A stretch of DNA of 59,894 bases, from NCBI GenBank assembly GCA_020633075.1, contig JACKEI010000009.1, positions 1 to 59,894 of the forward strand, read 5' to 3'. The translations under genes and the position numbers were made by a program. The notes under the pieces are model-generated. The model saw only the letters and a list, made by a program, of their open reading frames with translations, did no database searches and was not told the origin of the DNA. Source of the stretch: Sandaracinaceae bacterium (lineage in GTDB: Bacteria; Myxococcota_A; Polyangia; Polyangiales; Houyiibacteriaceae). Numbering within the stretch: the first letter of the stretch is position 1; every line of letters starts with the position of its first letter. Below, one piece after another: positions 18,625-28,662 of the stretch.

Positions 18625-18641
18625 CCGCGCGCTGCGGTCAG
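18621..18641. terminator. Hairpin containing both stop codons of convergent genes
   Basis: CTGACCGC (18621-18628) and GCGGTCAG (18634-18641) form a perfect 8-bp stem with a 5-base loop. The left arm contains the TGA of the Roadblock gene and the right arm the TGA of the NsrR-like gene on the other strand. There is no U-tract, so it could act as a two-way pause or processing site rather than a classical terminator. Confidence 0.55.
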
Positions 18642-19078
18642 GAGCCGTGGGCGACCAGCTGCAGTAGCGCGCGGGGCTGGGCCACGCAGTCCGCCAGCGT
18701 CACGCGGTCGAGCTCTGCCAAGAAGCTCTCCTGAGCGCGCGCGAGGGCGCCGCGCAGCCCGCAGCCGCGCGTGATGGTGCAGGCGCCCGCGTCCTCGAAG
18801 CAGGGCGCGAGGTCGCTCGGCTCGAGCGCGCGCACCACCGCGCCGACGCGCAGCTCCCGGGGATCCCGTGCGAGGGTGAGCCCCCCGTCCCGGCCGCGCC
18901 GGGTCTCTGCGAAGCCGTGCCGGGAGAGCGCCTGCGCGACCTTGGCCAGGTGGTGCGGGCTGACGTCCAGCGCATCGGCCAGCGTCTGCACCGACGCACA
19001 GGGCGCTCCGCGCTGCGAGGAGACGGCGAGGTACATGAGCGCGCGCAGGCCGTAGTCCGTGAACGCCGTCAGCCGCAT
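18638..19078 (-). CDS. nsrR: Rrf2-family regulator, NsrR-like (nitric oxide-sensing Fe-S repressor)
   Basis: A 146-residue winged-helix protein beginning MRLTAFTDYGLRALMYLA, diagnostic of the Rrf2 family. Three cysteines, C93, C100 and C106 (spacing x6 and x5), match the Fe-S ligands of NsrR. NsrR represses nitric-oxide detoxification genes until NO destroys its cluster. The gene overlaps the truncated hemoglobin gene by ten bases, so sensor and detoxifier are one transcript, presumably autoregulated from the dyad at 19634-19650. IscR is less likely because its ligand set differs. Confidence 0.85.
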   Translation of the reverse strand: MRLTAFTDYGLRALMYLAVSSQRGAPCASVQTLADALDVSPHHLAKVAQALSRHGFAETRRGRDGGLTLARDPRELRVGAVVRALEPSDLAPCFEDAGACTITRGCGLRGALARAQESFLAELDRVTLADCVAQPRALLQLVAHGS

Positions 19079-19605
19079 GCCCGCTCGGACTGGAACATGG
19101 CGCCGCTCAGGCGGTCGGCGATGCGCCGCGCGCGCTGCAGGATGGTCTCGGCGACCTCGGGCTCGAAGATGTCCGCGAGGGTCGCCCGGAAGAGGCGGAG
19201 CCAGCGCTCGAAGTCCTCGGGGTGGACTCCCTCGAGCTCACGATGCTTCTGCATCGGGTTGCCCATGAAGCCCGGCGCCGCCAACAGGATGGCGCTCCAG
19301 AAGTGCACCATCCGCACGAGGTGCGGCTCCCAGTCCGTGATGCGCGTCGCGAAGATGGGGGCGAGCACCTCGTCGTGTTGAACGCGCCCGTAGAACGCCC
19401 GCACGAACTGGTCGATGGACGCGCGGTCGACGTAGGGGGCGAGCTGGTCGGTCTTGCGTGGCGTCAACCAGCGCGAGACACCGTCCCCGGACGTCATCCG
19501 ATAGGTCTTGGACCCCCAGCGTGTGCGGGCCACCTGTGTGAGCGTGTAGAGCTCGTCCTGCACGAGGACCCGCTCGTCGATCTGATGCTCGACCCATTCG
19601 CTCAT
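19069..19605 (-). CDS. Group III truncated hemoglobin with N-terminal extension
   Basis: A 178-residue protein. From about residue 61 (RASIDQFVRAFYGRVQHDEV) it matches group III truncated globins, with FWSAILL and the likely proximal heme ligand H121 in PMQKHREL. A normal globin of this type has about 125-130 residues, so the first 60 residues (WVEHQIDERVLVQDELYTL and on) are an extra, unrecognised segment. Likely role: NO or oxygen chemistry together with the NsrR-like partner. ATG 19605 has an AGGAG Shine-Dalgarno; the upstream in-frame alternative lies across the promoter. Confidence 0.88.
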   Translation of the reverse strand: MSEWVEHQIDERVLVQDELYTLTQVARTRWGSKTYRMTSGDGVSRWLTPRKTDQLAPYVDRASIDQFVRAFYGRVQHDEVLAPIFATRITDWEPHLVRMVHFWSAILLAAPGFMGNPMQKHRELEGVHPEDFERWLRLFRATLADIFEPEVAETILQRARRIADRLSGAMFQSERACG

Positions 19606-19633
19606 GACGCTGCTCCTGGTGAATCCATTAAAC

Positions 19634-19650
19634 AGGTAACTCAGATACTT
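19634..19650. promoter_or_regulatory. Candidate Rrf2/NsrR operator
   Basis: AGGTAACTCAGATACTT is an imperfect palindrome of the form A-GTA-CT / AG-TAC-T: 12 of 17 positions are identical to its reverse complement, including the strings GTA, CT, AG and TAC. It lies 29 bases before the globin start in an AT-rich pocket. The predicted transcription start falls inside it, which suits repression. Confidence 0.5.
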
Positions 19651-19677
19651 GATTACACCCGGCGCGGCGCCCGTCAA
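19650..19677 (-). promoter_or_regulatory. Candidate promoter of the globin-nsrR operon
   Basis: On the minus strand TTGACG (19672-19677) is followed after 16 bases by TAATCA (19650-19655). The -35 matches well and the -10 only weakly. Its position just upstream of the palindrome supports the pairing. Confidence 0.35.
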
Positions 19678-19714
19678 GGCGCGACACGACACGCGCTCGT
19701 CCAGGCCCTGGCTC

Positions 19715-20704
19715 TCAGTTGCTGGTGCGCTCGCGGCGCAACACCGCAGCCTCGGCTTCGCGCATCAGCCGCTGCGCACCGCGCGCGATGAGGCCCTCGG
19801 CGACCTCACGGCCGAGCGCCCGTGCCTCTTCGCAGCGCAGCTCGGGGGTCCTCCCGCGCAGGTAGATCTCGCTGCAGCCGGAGAGGGTCTCGTCGTGGTC
19901 CACGCCGCCGACGAAGCCGTCCAGGCGCATGCGCCCGGACACGGCGTCAAGGGTGGCGTGGCCCGCCATGGGCACCCGGCAGCTGCCCTTCAGGCTCCGC
20001 AACAGGGCCCGCTCGGCCTCGGTCACCAGCCGTGTGGTCGCGTCCTCCAGCGGGGCCAACAGGTCGCGCAGCGCGTGGTTGTCGGCGCGCGCCTCGATGG
20101 CGAGCGTGCCCTGTCCGACGGCCGGCAGGCAGACCTCCCGGTCCAGCACTTGGTGTGCCCGCGAGCCGAGCAGGCCCAGGCGGCGCAGCCCGGCGGCGGC
20201 GAGCACGATGGCGTCGAACTCGCCGCTGTCGAGCTTGCTCAGGCGGGTCTCGACGTTGCCGCGCAGCGTCGCGTAGTGCAGGTCGGGGCGATGCACGCGC
20301 AGCTGCGCTTCACGGCGCAGCGAGGTGGTCCCCACGCGCGCGGCGGCCGTGAGCGACATGAGGTCCAGCCCCTCGCGCGTGAGCAAGACGTCGCGGGGGT
20401 CTTCGCGCTCGGGCAGGCACACGAGGGCCATGCCGTCGGCGAGCTCCACGTCCCCCGGGACGTCCTTGAGCGAGTGCACCGCAAAGTCCGCTTCGCCGCG
20501 TGAGACGCAGGCCTCGACCTCCGAGATGAAGAGCCCCTTGCCGCCGATGGCCGCGAGCGGGCGGTCCGTCACCTGGTCTCCGAGGGTCGTGACGTGCACC
20601 TCTTCGATGCTGACGTGCGGATGCAGCGTCAGCAGCTGCGAGGTGAACGCACGCATCTGCGTGAGCGCGAGGTTGCTACGCCGGGTGGCGACGCGGAGCT
20701 TCAT
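19715..20704 (-). CDS. hemC: Porphobilinogen deaminase (hydroxymethylbilane synthase)
   Basis: A 329-residue enzyme that joins four porphobilinogen units into hydroxymethylbilane. The start MKLRVATRRSNLALTQ, VHSLKDVP and GQGTLAIEAR are family hallmarks. The dipyrromethane cofactor-binding Cys is C242 in LKGSCRVPMAGH. The ATG overlaps the hemA stop by ATGA, so HemC and HemA, consecutive parts of heme synthesis, are co-translated. Confidence 0.97.
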   Translation of the reverse strand: MKLRVATRRSNLALTQMRAFTSQLLTLHPHVSIEEVHVTTLGDQVTDRPLAAIGGKGLFISEVEACVSRGEADFAVHSLKDVPGDVELADGMALVCLPEREDPRDVLLTREGLDLMSLTAAARVGTTSLRREAQLRVHRPDLHYATLRGNVETRLSKLDSGEFDAIVLAAAGLRRLGLLGSRAHQVLDREVCLPAVGQGTLAIEARADNHALRDLLAPLEDATTRLVTEAERALLRSLKGSCRVPMAGHATLDAVSGRMRLDGFVGGVDHDETLSGCSEIYLRGRTPELRCEEARALGREVAEGLIARGAQRLMREAEAAVLRRERTSN

Positions 20705-22071
20705 ACGCCGTGGGTCTTTCGGGTCGGTAGTGGGCCGTTGGTCGGGGCCTCACGTGACGCACGAGCCGCGTCGACCACGTCGGCGGAGCCCTGGGTGGGG
20801 GAGGGAGGGTCGCCGCTGCCGAGGCGGAACAACGTGCGGGTCGCCGCGATCAGCTGCTCACCCTCCGGCTGCGACGCGCTGGCCTTCAGGTGCGTCAGCG
20901 CGGGGTGCAGGAGCTTGTTCACGATGGCCTCGCTCATCGCCCGGAGCGCGCGCTCGTCTTCGTCGCTGCGGGCGGAGAGGCGCGGCGCCGTGCGGGCGAC
21001 CTCCTCCTTGACCACCTGCTGGAAGTAGCTGCGCAGCTCCACGATGGTTGGCGTCAGCGCAAGCGAGCGCCGCCAGGACTCGAAGTCGCCGACCTCTGCC
21101 CTGACGATGGCTTCGGCTGCTTCCGCCTCCTGACGGCGTTGTGCCAGCCCTTCGTCGGCGACCTTCTGGAGGTCGTCCACGTCGTAGAGGAACACGTTGT
21201 CCATGTCCGCCACGCGTGGGTCCACGTCGCGCGGGACCGCGATGTCGATGATGAAGAGCGGGCGGTGGCGACGCGCGCGACACACCTCGCGCATCAGCTC
21301 GCGGGTGAGCACGAAGCGGTCGGCGGAGGTCGACGAGATGACCACGTCGGCCAACACCAGCTCGCTCTGCAGCAGCTCGTAGTCGCGCGCCTCTCCCCCG
21401 CACGACGCGGCGAGCGCGTCGGCCTTCTCACGGCTGCGGTTGATGACCACGAGCCGGGCTCCTGTGGCGCCCAAGCTGCGGGCGGCCGTCTCGCCCATCA
21501 AGCCGGCGCCCAGCAGCAGCGTCCTGCGCCCTCGTAGGTCGCCGAAGATCTTCTCCGCGAGCTCAGCGGCCACGGAGCTGATGCTGACGGTGCCCTCGGC
21601 GATGCGTGTCTCGTTGCGTACGCGCTTGGCTACGGCGAACGCCCTCGTGAAGCAGCGCCCCAAGAGCATGCCGACCGTGCCCGCGTCATTGGCGAGCTCG
21701 AAGGCCGTCTTGACCTGACCCAGGATCTGCGGCTCCCCCACCACCAGCGAGTCGAGGCTCGCGGCGACGCGGAAGGCGTGGTGCGTCGCGTCGGCGCCGC
21801 GGTGGTGATAGAGGCAGCTCTCGACCCCCTCGCCGGCCCGAGAGCGGAAGTGCGCGCGGGCCCGCTCGAGCGCCCTGTGTGGCTCCGCAGCGTGGGCGTA
21901 GAGCTCCACGCGGTTGCAGGTGGAGAGCAGCAGCGCCTCGTGGAGCTCGGCCTCGGCCACGAGCGCTTGCAGCTCTTGCGGGACGCCTTCGTCGGGGGTG
22001 GCCAGACGCTCGCGCAGCTCCACCGGCGCGGTGTGGTGCGAGAGCCCGACGACGATGAGGTCGCTGCTCAC
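20701..22071 (-). CDS. hemA: Glutamyl-tRNA reductase
   Basis: A 456-residue enzyme that reduces glutamyl-tRNA to glutamate-1-semialdehyde, the first committed step of C5-pathway heme synthesis. It begins VSSDLIVVGLSHHTAPVELRE. The catalytic Cys is C52 in STCNRVELYAH, and the NADPH-binding domain has GRRTLLLGAGLMGE. The tail extends some 30 residues past the dimerisation domain with a Pro/Ser/Thr-rich end. The GTG start at 22071 overlaps the upstream ccsA/hemX stop (GTGA). Confidence 0.96.
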   Translation of the reverse strand: MSSDLIVVGLSHHTAPVELRERLATPDEGVPQELQALVAEAELHEALLLSTCNRVELYAHAAEPHRALERARAHFRSRAGEGVESCLYHHRGADATHHAFRVAASLDSLVVGEPQILGQVKTAFELANDAGTVGMLLGRCFTRAFAVAKRVRNETRIAEGTVSISSVAAELAEKIFGDLRGRRTLLLGAGLMGETAARSLGATGARLVVINRSREKADALAASCGGEARDYELLQSELVLADVVISSTSADRFVLTRELMREVCRARRHRPLFIIDIAVPRDVDPRVADMDNVFLYDVDDLQKVADEGLAQRRQEAEAAEAIVRAEVGDFESWRRSLALTPTIVELRSYFQQVVKEEVARTAPRLSARSDEDERALRAMSEAIVNKLLHPALTHLKASASQPEGEQLIAATRTLFRLGSGDPPSPTQGSADVVDAARASREAPTNGPLPTRKTHGV

Positions 22072-22886
22072 GAGTGCATGCCCCCGGCGCGTAGCGCGTA
22101 GAACGCCAGCACGCTCACGGCGCAGAGGAAGCCCACGATGGTCCCGAGGGCGGCACGGCGTCCTCGCCAGCCCGACATGACGCGCAGCCCGAGGATGGAC
22201 GCGAACACCCACCACGTGGCGATGCCCATGAGCGGCGCGGGCTCCAGCACGGCGCGCCCCACGCTCTCGCGGGCTATCCACAGCGCGCCGGTCACGACAC
22301 CGACGGTCAGCAGGGAGAAGCCCACCAACGACGCGCGGAAGCTGAGGGAGTCCAGCACGTCGAGCGCCGGCAGGCGCTTGAACACGCCCCCGAGCTCCTT
22401 TCGCCGCAGCAGGCGCTCCTGTACGACGTAGGCCACGGCGGCACCGAACGCGAGCGTGAACGCGCTCACACCCAGCACGTTCACCGCGATGTGGAAGGGG
22501 AGGAGCTGCGAGCGCACGTCGGGGGGGACGGACTCCACGCTGCGCCCGAGACCCGAAGCCAAGAAGAACAGCAGCGTGACGGGCGTGATGAACGCGCCAA
22601 GCACCGTCACTCGGCGCTTGAGGGTGGTGACCAAGAAGGCGACCACGATGGCGAACGACACCAGCGACAGCACCCGATGGATGTCCGCCACCAAGCTGCT
22701 GCCCGCCGCGACGTCCGTGACGAGGTAGGCCACGTGGAGCGCGACGGCCACCCCGAGCGCGCCGTTCGTGGCGCGCGTGAGGCCCTCACGGCCGCGCGTC
22801 AGGTGCGCGAGATAGAGCGCACACGCGAGCCCGTAGAACACGGCGGTAGTGGTGAAGAGGGCTGAGATCAGCATCGCGGAGTTCAC
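22068..22886 (-). CDS. CcsA/HemX-type cytochrome c assembly membrane protein
   Basis: A 272-residue integral membrane protein with about eight spans. Conserved histidines are H51 (VALHVAYL), H70 (DIHRVLS) and H132 (LLPFHIAVNVLG), which fits CcsA/HemX proteins that handle heme for c-type cytochrome maturation. In Bacillus, hemX sits between hemA and hemC; here it precedes hemA and overlaps it by GTGA. GTG 22886 and ATG 22874 are both possible starts. A TACACT box at 22921-22926 on the minus strand may be the -10 of the hem operon. Confidence 0.85.
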   Translation of the reverse strand: MNSAMLISALFTTTAVFYGLACALYLAHLTRGREGLTRATNGALGVAVALHVAYLVTDVAAGSSLVADIHRVLSLVSFAIVVAFLVTTLKRRVTVLGAFITPVTLLFFLASGLGRSVESVPPDVRSQLLPFHIAVNVLGVSAFTLAFGAAVAYVVQERLLRRKELGGVFKRLPALDVLDSLSFRASLVGFSLLTVGVVTGALWIARESVGRAVLEPAPLMGIATWWVFASILGLRVMSGWRGRRAALGTIVGFLCAVSVLAFYALRAGGMHS

Positions 22887-22955
22887 CCGGCTGCGGCGAA
22901 GGGAACGCGCCGGAAGGGGCAGTGTAGAGCCGAACGCCTCGATGCGCCCGTTGGC

Positions 22956-24605
<1,650 letters not shown>

Positions 24606-24635
24606 ATGCGTGACCTGGTGAGGGGGATGGGCGCG

Positions 24636-25076
24636 TCAGGCCTTGGGGCCCAAGAAGAATTGGGCCAAGAGGTCGATCTCTTGGGAGGGGGGGCTGTCGC
24701 CCGCCGCGGCGCGCGTCACGGCGGCCAGGCTCGAGCCGCTGATGCTGGCGGCGTCCGGTGCATTTTCCTGCGCCGCGGCCTCGACCCGCACACCGAGAAA
24801 GCCCTCCACCACTTCGTAGGCGTTGTCGCCCAGAATGACCGAGCCGGCGCAGTGTTCCCCCCCGAGCGACGCGAGCTGCTCTTGGGTCTTGACCTTCCCG
24901 ACCAGCTCCTCGGCGTCTCCCCCCTCGGCGATCTCGGACAGGAAGTGGAACGCGGTCTCGAGGCGGAAGCGACCGACGCGGGCCAGCGACATGACCTCGC
25001 CGTCGACCACGACCTCGCCGTTGCCGAGCCACTCGTCCAGCGTTGCCTGCGAGACGAACATACGGTGATCCGTCAT
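24636..25076 (-). CDS. Conserved hypothetical protein
   Basis: A 146-residue soluble protein of unknown function. The N-terminal two-thirds is folded-looking: a DEWLGNGEVVVDGEVMSL segment like a short beta-rich module, then FLSEIAEGGDAEELVGKVKT. The tail is Ala/Ser-rich and ends QEIDLLAQFFLGPKA, which could be an interaction motif. A TAGTCT box lies six bases before the ATG with no Shine-Dalgarno, so it may be leaderless. The pseudokinase gene follows 30 bases later on the same strand, so the two may be functionally linked. Confidence 0.75.
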   Translation of the reverse strand: MTDHRMFVSQATLDEWLGNGEVVVDGEVMSLARVGRFRLETAFHFLSEIAEGGDAEELVGKVKTQEQLASLGGEHCAGSVILGDNAYEVVEGFLGVRVEAAAQENAPDAASISGSSLAAVTRAAAGDSPPSQEIDLLAQFFLGPKA

Positions 25077-25082
25077 GGCCGG

Positions 25083-25088
25083 AGACTA
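25083..25088 (-). promoter_or_regulatory. Candidate -10 box (TAGTCT) of a leaderless mRNA
   Basis: On the minus strand TGGTGTAGTCT ends six bases before the ATG at 25076. The spacer ccggcc cannot act as a Shine-Dalgarno. Confidence 0.4.
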
Positions 25089-25156
25089 CACCAGACGCGA
25101 ATACGGCGCGAGCCCCGAAAGGCCCACGCCGCATTGTGTCGCGCGCTCTTCGCGAC

Positions 25157-25486
25157 TCAGAGGGAGCGCTCGATCAGCTCCGCGATCTTGCCCTTGGGAG
25201 CCGCGCCGACCTGCTGCGCGACGACCTGACCGCCCTTGAACACCATGAGGGTGGGGACGCCGCGGATGCCGAAGCGGGACGCGGTGCCGGGGCTCTCGTC
25301 GATGTCCACCTTGGCGACCTTGGCGCGACCCTCGTACTCCTCGGCGAGCTGCTCGACGAGCGGAGCGATCATCTTACACGGTCCGCACCAGGTGGCCGCG
25401 AAGTCCACGAGCACAGGGGTGTCGCTGTTGAGGACGGCCTCGTCGAAGTTGAGGTCGTTCGCGACGACGATGTTCTTTCCAGCCAT
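25157..25486 (-). CDS. trxA: Thioredoxin
   Basis: A 109-residue disulfide reductase with the active site WCGPC (C34 and C37), the conserved cis-Pro region GVPTLMVF and normal family length. ATG 25486 has an AGGAG Shine-Dalgarno eight bases upstream. A TTGACA-containing promoter lies in the 143-base gap after dut, so it probably has its own transcript as well as possible read-through. Confidence 0.98.
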   Translation of the reverse strand: MAGKNIVVANDLNFDEAVLNSDTPVLVDFAATWCGPCKMIAPLVEQLAEEYEGRAKVAKVDIDESPGTASRFGIRGVPTLMVFKGGQVVAQQVGAAPKGKIAELIERSL

Positions 25487-25520
25487 GGTGAGGATCTCCT
25501 GAAGGGGTACGGAAGGGGAC

Positions 25521-25549
25521 TGAGTAGATATCCCCGAGGCTTCTGTCAA
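25521..25549 (-). promoter_or_regulatory. Candidate trxA promoter
   Basis: On the minus strand a perfect TTGACA (25544-25549) stands 17 bases from TACTCA (25521-25526), 35 bases before the trxA start. The -35 is consensus and the -10 weak. Confidence 0.45.
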
Positions 25550-25629
25550 CTGGTGCGCTCTCTCGGGAGCGGCAGCGCCATGGGTCTCAGCGACTGCAGT
25601 CGCGAAAGCGCCGCGGGCATTACCGGGCC

Positions 25630-26103
25630 TCAGGTCTGGGTGCCCGTGCTCCCGAAGCCCCCGGCGCCGCGCGCGGTCTCCTCGCTCGAGATGGGGCCGG
25701 CGACGACCTCCACCCGAGTCACCGGCGCGACCACCAGCTGCGCAATACGCATCCCGTCCGTGAGCTCGAGCGGGGACGTGCCGTGGTTGACCAGCAGCAC
25801 CATCAGCTCGCCGCGGTAGTCTTCGTCGATGGTACCGGGGGCGTTCAGGACCGTGACGCCGTGCTTCGCGGCCAGCCCCGAGCGCGGCCGCACTTGCCCC
25901 TCGTGCCCCGGCGGAATTGCGATGCGTAGACCCGTGGGCACCTTCACGTGCGCCCCCGGCGCGAGCGAGAGCGGGGCGCCGTCCGGGAGCGCGCACGCGA
26001 GATCGAGGCCTGCAGCGCCGGCGGTGGCGTACACAGGGAGCACGGCGTTCGGGCGCAGGCGCTCGACGCGCAGCGCCGCAGAGTGGGGCGTCGGGTTCGT
26101 CAT
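25630..26103 (-). CDS. dut: dUTP diphosphatase
   Basis: A 157-residue trimeric-type dUTPase that hydrolyses dUTP to dUMP, limiting uracil in DNA. The five motifs are present: AGLDLACAL, RPRSGLAAKHG, NAPGTIDEDYRGEL, DGMRIAQLVV, and the C-terminal Gly-rich RGAGGFGSTG. ATG 26103 has a GGGAG Shine-Dalgarno. It lies 159 bases downstream of pnp on the same strand. Confidence 0.97.
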   Translation of the reverse strand: MTNPTPHSAALRVERLRPNAVLPVYATAGAAGLDLACALPDGAPLSLAPGAHVKVPTGLRIAIPPGHEGQVRPRSGLAAKHGVTVLNAPGTIDEDYRGELMVLLVNHGTSPLELTDGMRIAQLVVAPVTRVEVVAGPISSEETARGAGGFGSTGTQT

Positions 26104-26262
26104 GAGCTCCCTTGTGCCACCACAGCTCCCCGCTCGCACCCCGCCCGAGCGGTCACGGCCCGCAGGGTGGTCCCCCCGTCCTCGCCTCGAATTGCGACCG
26201 GCCGAGCGCTCACGCGACCCGGCCGGTCCAGCTGCTAGAGCTTCGTCGTCAGCGAGCTGCGC

Positions 26263-28662
26263 TCAGCCTTCGCTGCCGCCGGACGGCGCGCTGCCGCCAC
26301 CCTCGCCGCCGCCACCCTCGCCGCCTTCGCGACGACGACGACGACGACCCTCGCCCTCGCCACCCTCACGGGGCGGACGCTCGCCACCCTCACGGGGCGG
26401 ACGCTCGCCACCCTCGCGGGGGGTGCGCTCACGGCGCGGGCCACGGTCACGGTCACGGCCACCGCCGCCACCGTCACGACGCGGGCCACGGTCGCGGTCC
26501 CCACCGTCACGGCGCGGGCCACGGTCACGGTCGCCGCCGCGGTCGTCACGATCCTCGCGGGGCGGACGCTCGACGTAGCCCTCGGGCTTCTCGAGCAGGT
26601 CCTTGCGGGAGAGGCGAATGCGGCCCTCGCGGTCGATGGCCGTGATCTTCACCTCGACCTCGTCGCCGAGCTGCATGAGCGACTCGACGTTGTCCACGTA
26701 CTCCCACGCCATGTCCGTGATGTGGCAGAGGCCGTCCTTGCCCGGCGCGATCTCGATGAACGCGCCGTAGCGCTCGATGCGCTTCACGATGCCCGTGTAC
26801 GTCGCCCCGACCTCGGGCTCCGTGGTCAGGCTCTCGATGATCGCGATGGCCTTCTTCACCGCCTCGGAGTCGTCCGACGAGATGTTCACCGTGCCGTCGT
26901 CCTCGACGTCGATGGCGACGCCCGTCTGCTCGACGATGGCCTTGATCATCTTGCCACCCGGCCCGATGATCGTGCGGATCTGGTCCGGCTTCACCTTCAG
27001 GCTGGTGATGCGCGGCGCGTAGCGGCTGAGCTCCGGACGGGACGCCGGGAGCACCTTGGCCATCTCGGCGAGGATGTGCAGACGCGCCTCGCGCGCCTGG
27101 TCCATGGCCTCGCTCATGATCTGCGTGGTGAGACCACCGATCTTGATGTCCATCTGGATGGCGGTGATGCCCTTGTTGGTGCCGCAGACCTTGAAGTCCA
27201 TGTCACCGAGGTGATCCTCGTCACCGAGGATGTCCGTGAGGACGGTGTACTTGTCCCCAATCATGATGAGGCCCATGGCCACGCCGGCCACGGGAGTGCG
27301 CACGGGGATGCCCGCGTCCATCATGGCCAAGCTGCCGCCACACACGGTCGCCATGGAGGACGAGCCGTTGGACTCCGTGATCTCGGAGACGATGCGGATG
27401 GTGTACGGGAACTCTTCCTTCGACGGGATCACGCCCTTCAGCGCGCGCTCGGCCAGGTTGCCGTGGCCGATCTCGCGGCGGCCCGGGCCGCGCATCATCT
27501 TCGTCTCGCCCACGCTGTAGGGAGGGAAGTTGTAGTGCAGCAGGAAGTTCTTCCACGAGTCCTCGGTGAGGCCGTCGATGCGCTGCTCGTCGCGCCGCGT
27601 GCCGAGGGTGGCGGTCACGATGGACTGCGTCTCGCCGCGGGTGAAGAGCGCGCTGCCGTGCACGCGGGGGAGCAGCGTCGCCTCGATGGCGATGGGGCGC
27701 ACGGTGCGGGTGTCGCGGCCGTCGACGCGGACCTTCTCGAACACCACCTGCTCGCGCATGGTGTTGTACTGGAGCGTGTTGTACGCCTCCTTGATCTCTT
27801 CCTCGCGGCCCTCGAACTCGCTCGCGAGCGTCTTGACCGTGTGCTTCTTGCCGGCCTTGAAGGCCGCGTAGCGCGCGAACTTCTCGCGCACGTTGCAGGC
27901 GGCCTTGATCTTCTCGAGGCCGACGTCCTTCACGCGCGCGGCGATGGTGGCGTCCGGCGTGGCGGGGGTGTGCACGAACTTGGGCTTGCCCACGGCCTCG
28001 CGGATGCGCTCCTGAAGCTCCAGCACGCCCTGCACGGCGTCCTTGCCGAAGGCGAGCGCCTCGACCATCTCGGCTTCCGTCAGCTCCTGAGCCTCACCCT
28101 CCACCATGACGATGGCGTTCTTGGTGGCCGCGATGACGATGTCGCAGGTGCTCTTCTCGAGGTCCTTGAACGTCGGGTTCGCGATGAGCTTCCCGTCGAC
28201 CTTGCCGACGCGCACGCCAGCGACCGGACCGTCCCAGGGCACCGGGCTGAGCATGAGGGCCAGCGACGCGCCGGTGAGGGCCAGGATGTCCGTGGGGTTC
28301 TCGCGGTCCGCCGACATGACGGTCGCCACGATCTGGATCTCGGCGCGCCAGTCGTCCGGGAAGAGCGGACGGCACGGGCGGTCGATGATGCGCGAGGTCA
28401 GCGTCTCGTGATCGCGCAGGCGCCCCTCACGCTTGAAGAAGCCGCCCGGGATCTTGCCGGCGGCGTACGTCTTCTCGATGTAGTCGCAGGTGAGCGGGAG
28501 GAACGACGTGCCGGGGCGGGCTTCCTCGTTGCCGCACGCGGTCACGAGGAGCACGGACTCGCCGCAGGAGATGAAGACCGAGCCGCCCGCCTGCTTGGCG
28601 ATGCGTCCGGTCTCGAAGGTGACGGTCTTGTCACCGATCTTGACGGATTCACGAATGATCAC
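26263..28662 (-). CDS. pnp: Polyribonucleotide nucleotidyltransferase with RGD/E-rich tail
   Basis: A 799-residue phosphorolytic 3'-5' exoribonuclease, core of RNA decay. Two RNase PH domains are joined by a helical domain, followed by KH (IRTIIGPGGKMIKAI) and S1 (GATYTGIVKRIERYGAFIEI). The usual protein ends near residue 690; here about 108 more residues follow KPEGYVERPP. They are almost only Arg, Gly, Asp, Glu and Pro in repeated RDRGPRRDGG and GERPPREG units. Such tails are probably disordered and can bind RNA or drive condensates. The GTG start (VIIRESVKIG) has GGAG nine bases upstream. It follows rpsO, a conserved order. Confidence 0.96.
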   Translation of the reverse strand: MIIRESVKIGDKTVTFETGRIAKQAGGSVFISCGESVLLVTACGNEEARPGTSFLPLTCDYIEKTYAAGKIPGGFFKREGRLRDHETLTSRIIDRPCRPLFPDDWRAEIQIVATVMSADRENPTDILALTGASLALMLSPVPWDGPVAGVRVGKVDGKLIANPTFKDLEKSTCDIVIAATKNAIVMVEGEAQELTEAEMVEALAFGKDAVQGVLELQERIREAVGKPKFVHTPATPDATIAARVKDVGLEKIKAACNVREKFARYAAFKAGKKHTVKTLASEFEGREEEIKEAYNTLQYNTMREQVVFEKVRVDGRDTRTVRPIAIEATLLPRVHGSALFTRGETQSIVTATLGTRRDEQRIDGLTEDSWKNFLLHYNFPPYSVGETKMMRGPGRREIGHGNLAERALKGVIPSKEEFPYTIRIVSEITESNGSSSMATVCGGSLAMMDAGIPVRTPVAGVAMGLIMIGDKYTVLTDILGDEDHLGDMDFKVCGTNKGITAIQMDIKIGGLTTQIMSEAMDQAREARLHILAEMAKVLPASRPELSRYAPRITSLKVKPDQIRTIIGPGGKMIKAIVEQTGVAIDVEDDGTVNISSDDSEAVKKAIAIIESLTTEPEVGATYTGIVKRIERYGAFIEIAPGKDGLCHITDMAWEYVDNVESLMQLGDEVEVKITAIDREGRIRLSRKDLLEKPEGYVERPPREDRDDRGGDRDRGPRRDGGDRDRGPRRDGGGGGRDRDRGPRRERTPREGGERPPREGGERPPREGGEGEGRRRRRREGGEGGGGEGGGSAPSGGSEG
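26357..26531 (-). repeat. Two short tandem-repeat arrays encoding the PNPase tail
   Basis: A 24-bp unit (tcgccaccctcacggggcgg plus acgc) is present at 26357-26380 and 26381-26404, with a partial third copy to 26421. It encodes GERPPREG. Next to it, a gcgggccacggtcacggtc-type unit recurs about three times to 26531, encoding DRDRGPRR. The arrays are in frame and account for most of the C-terminal extension. Confidence 0.9.

Noticed and set aside
25590..25603. Palindrome GCGACTGCAGTCGC as a terminator after dut
   Set aside because: Only a 5-bp stem if a loop is allowed and no U-tract follows.
26357..26531. CRISPR-like repeat array
   Set aside because: Units are in frame, without spacers of constant size, and translate to the PNPase tail repeats.
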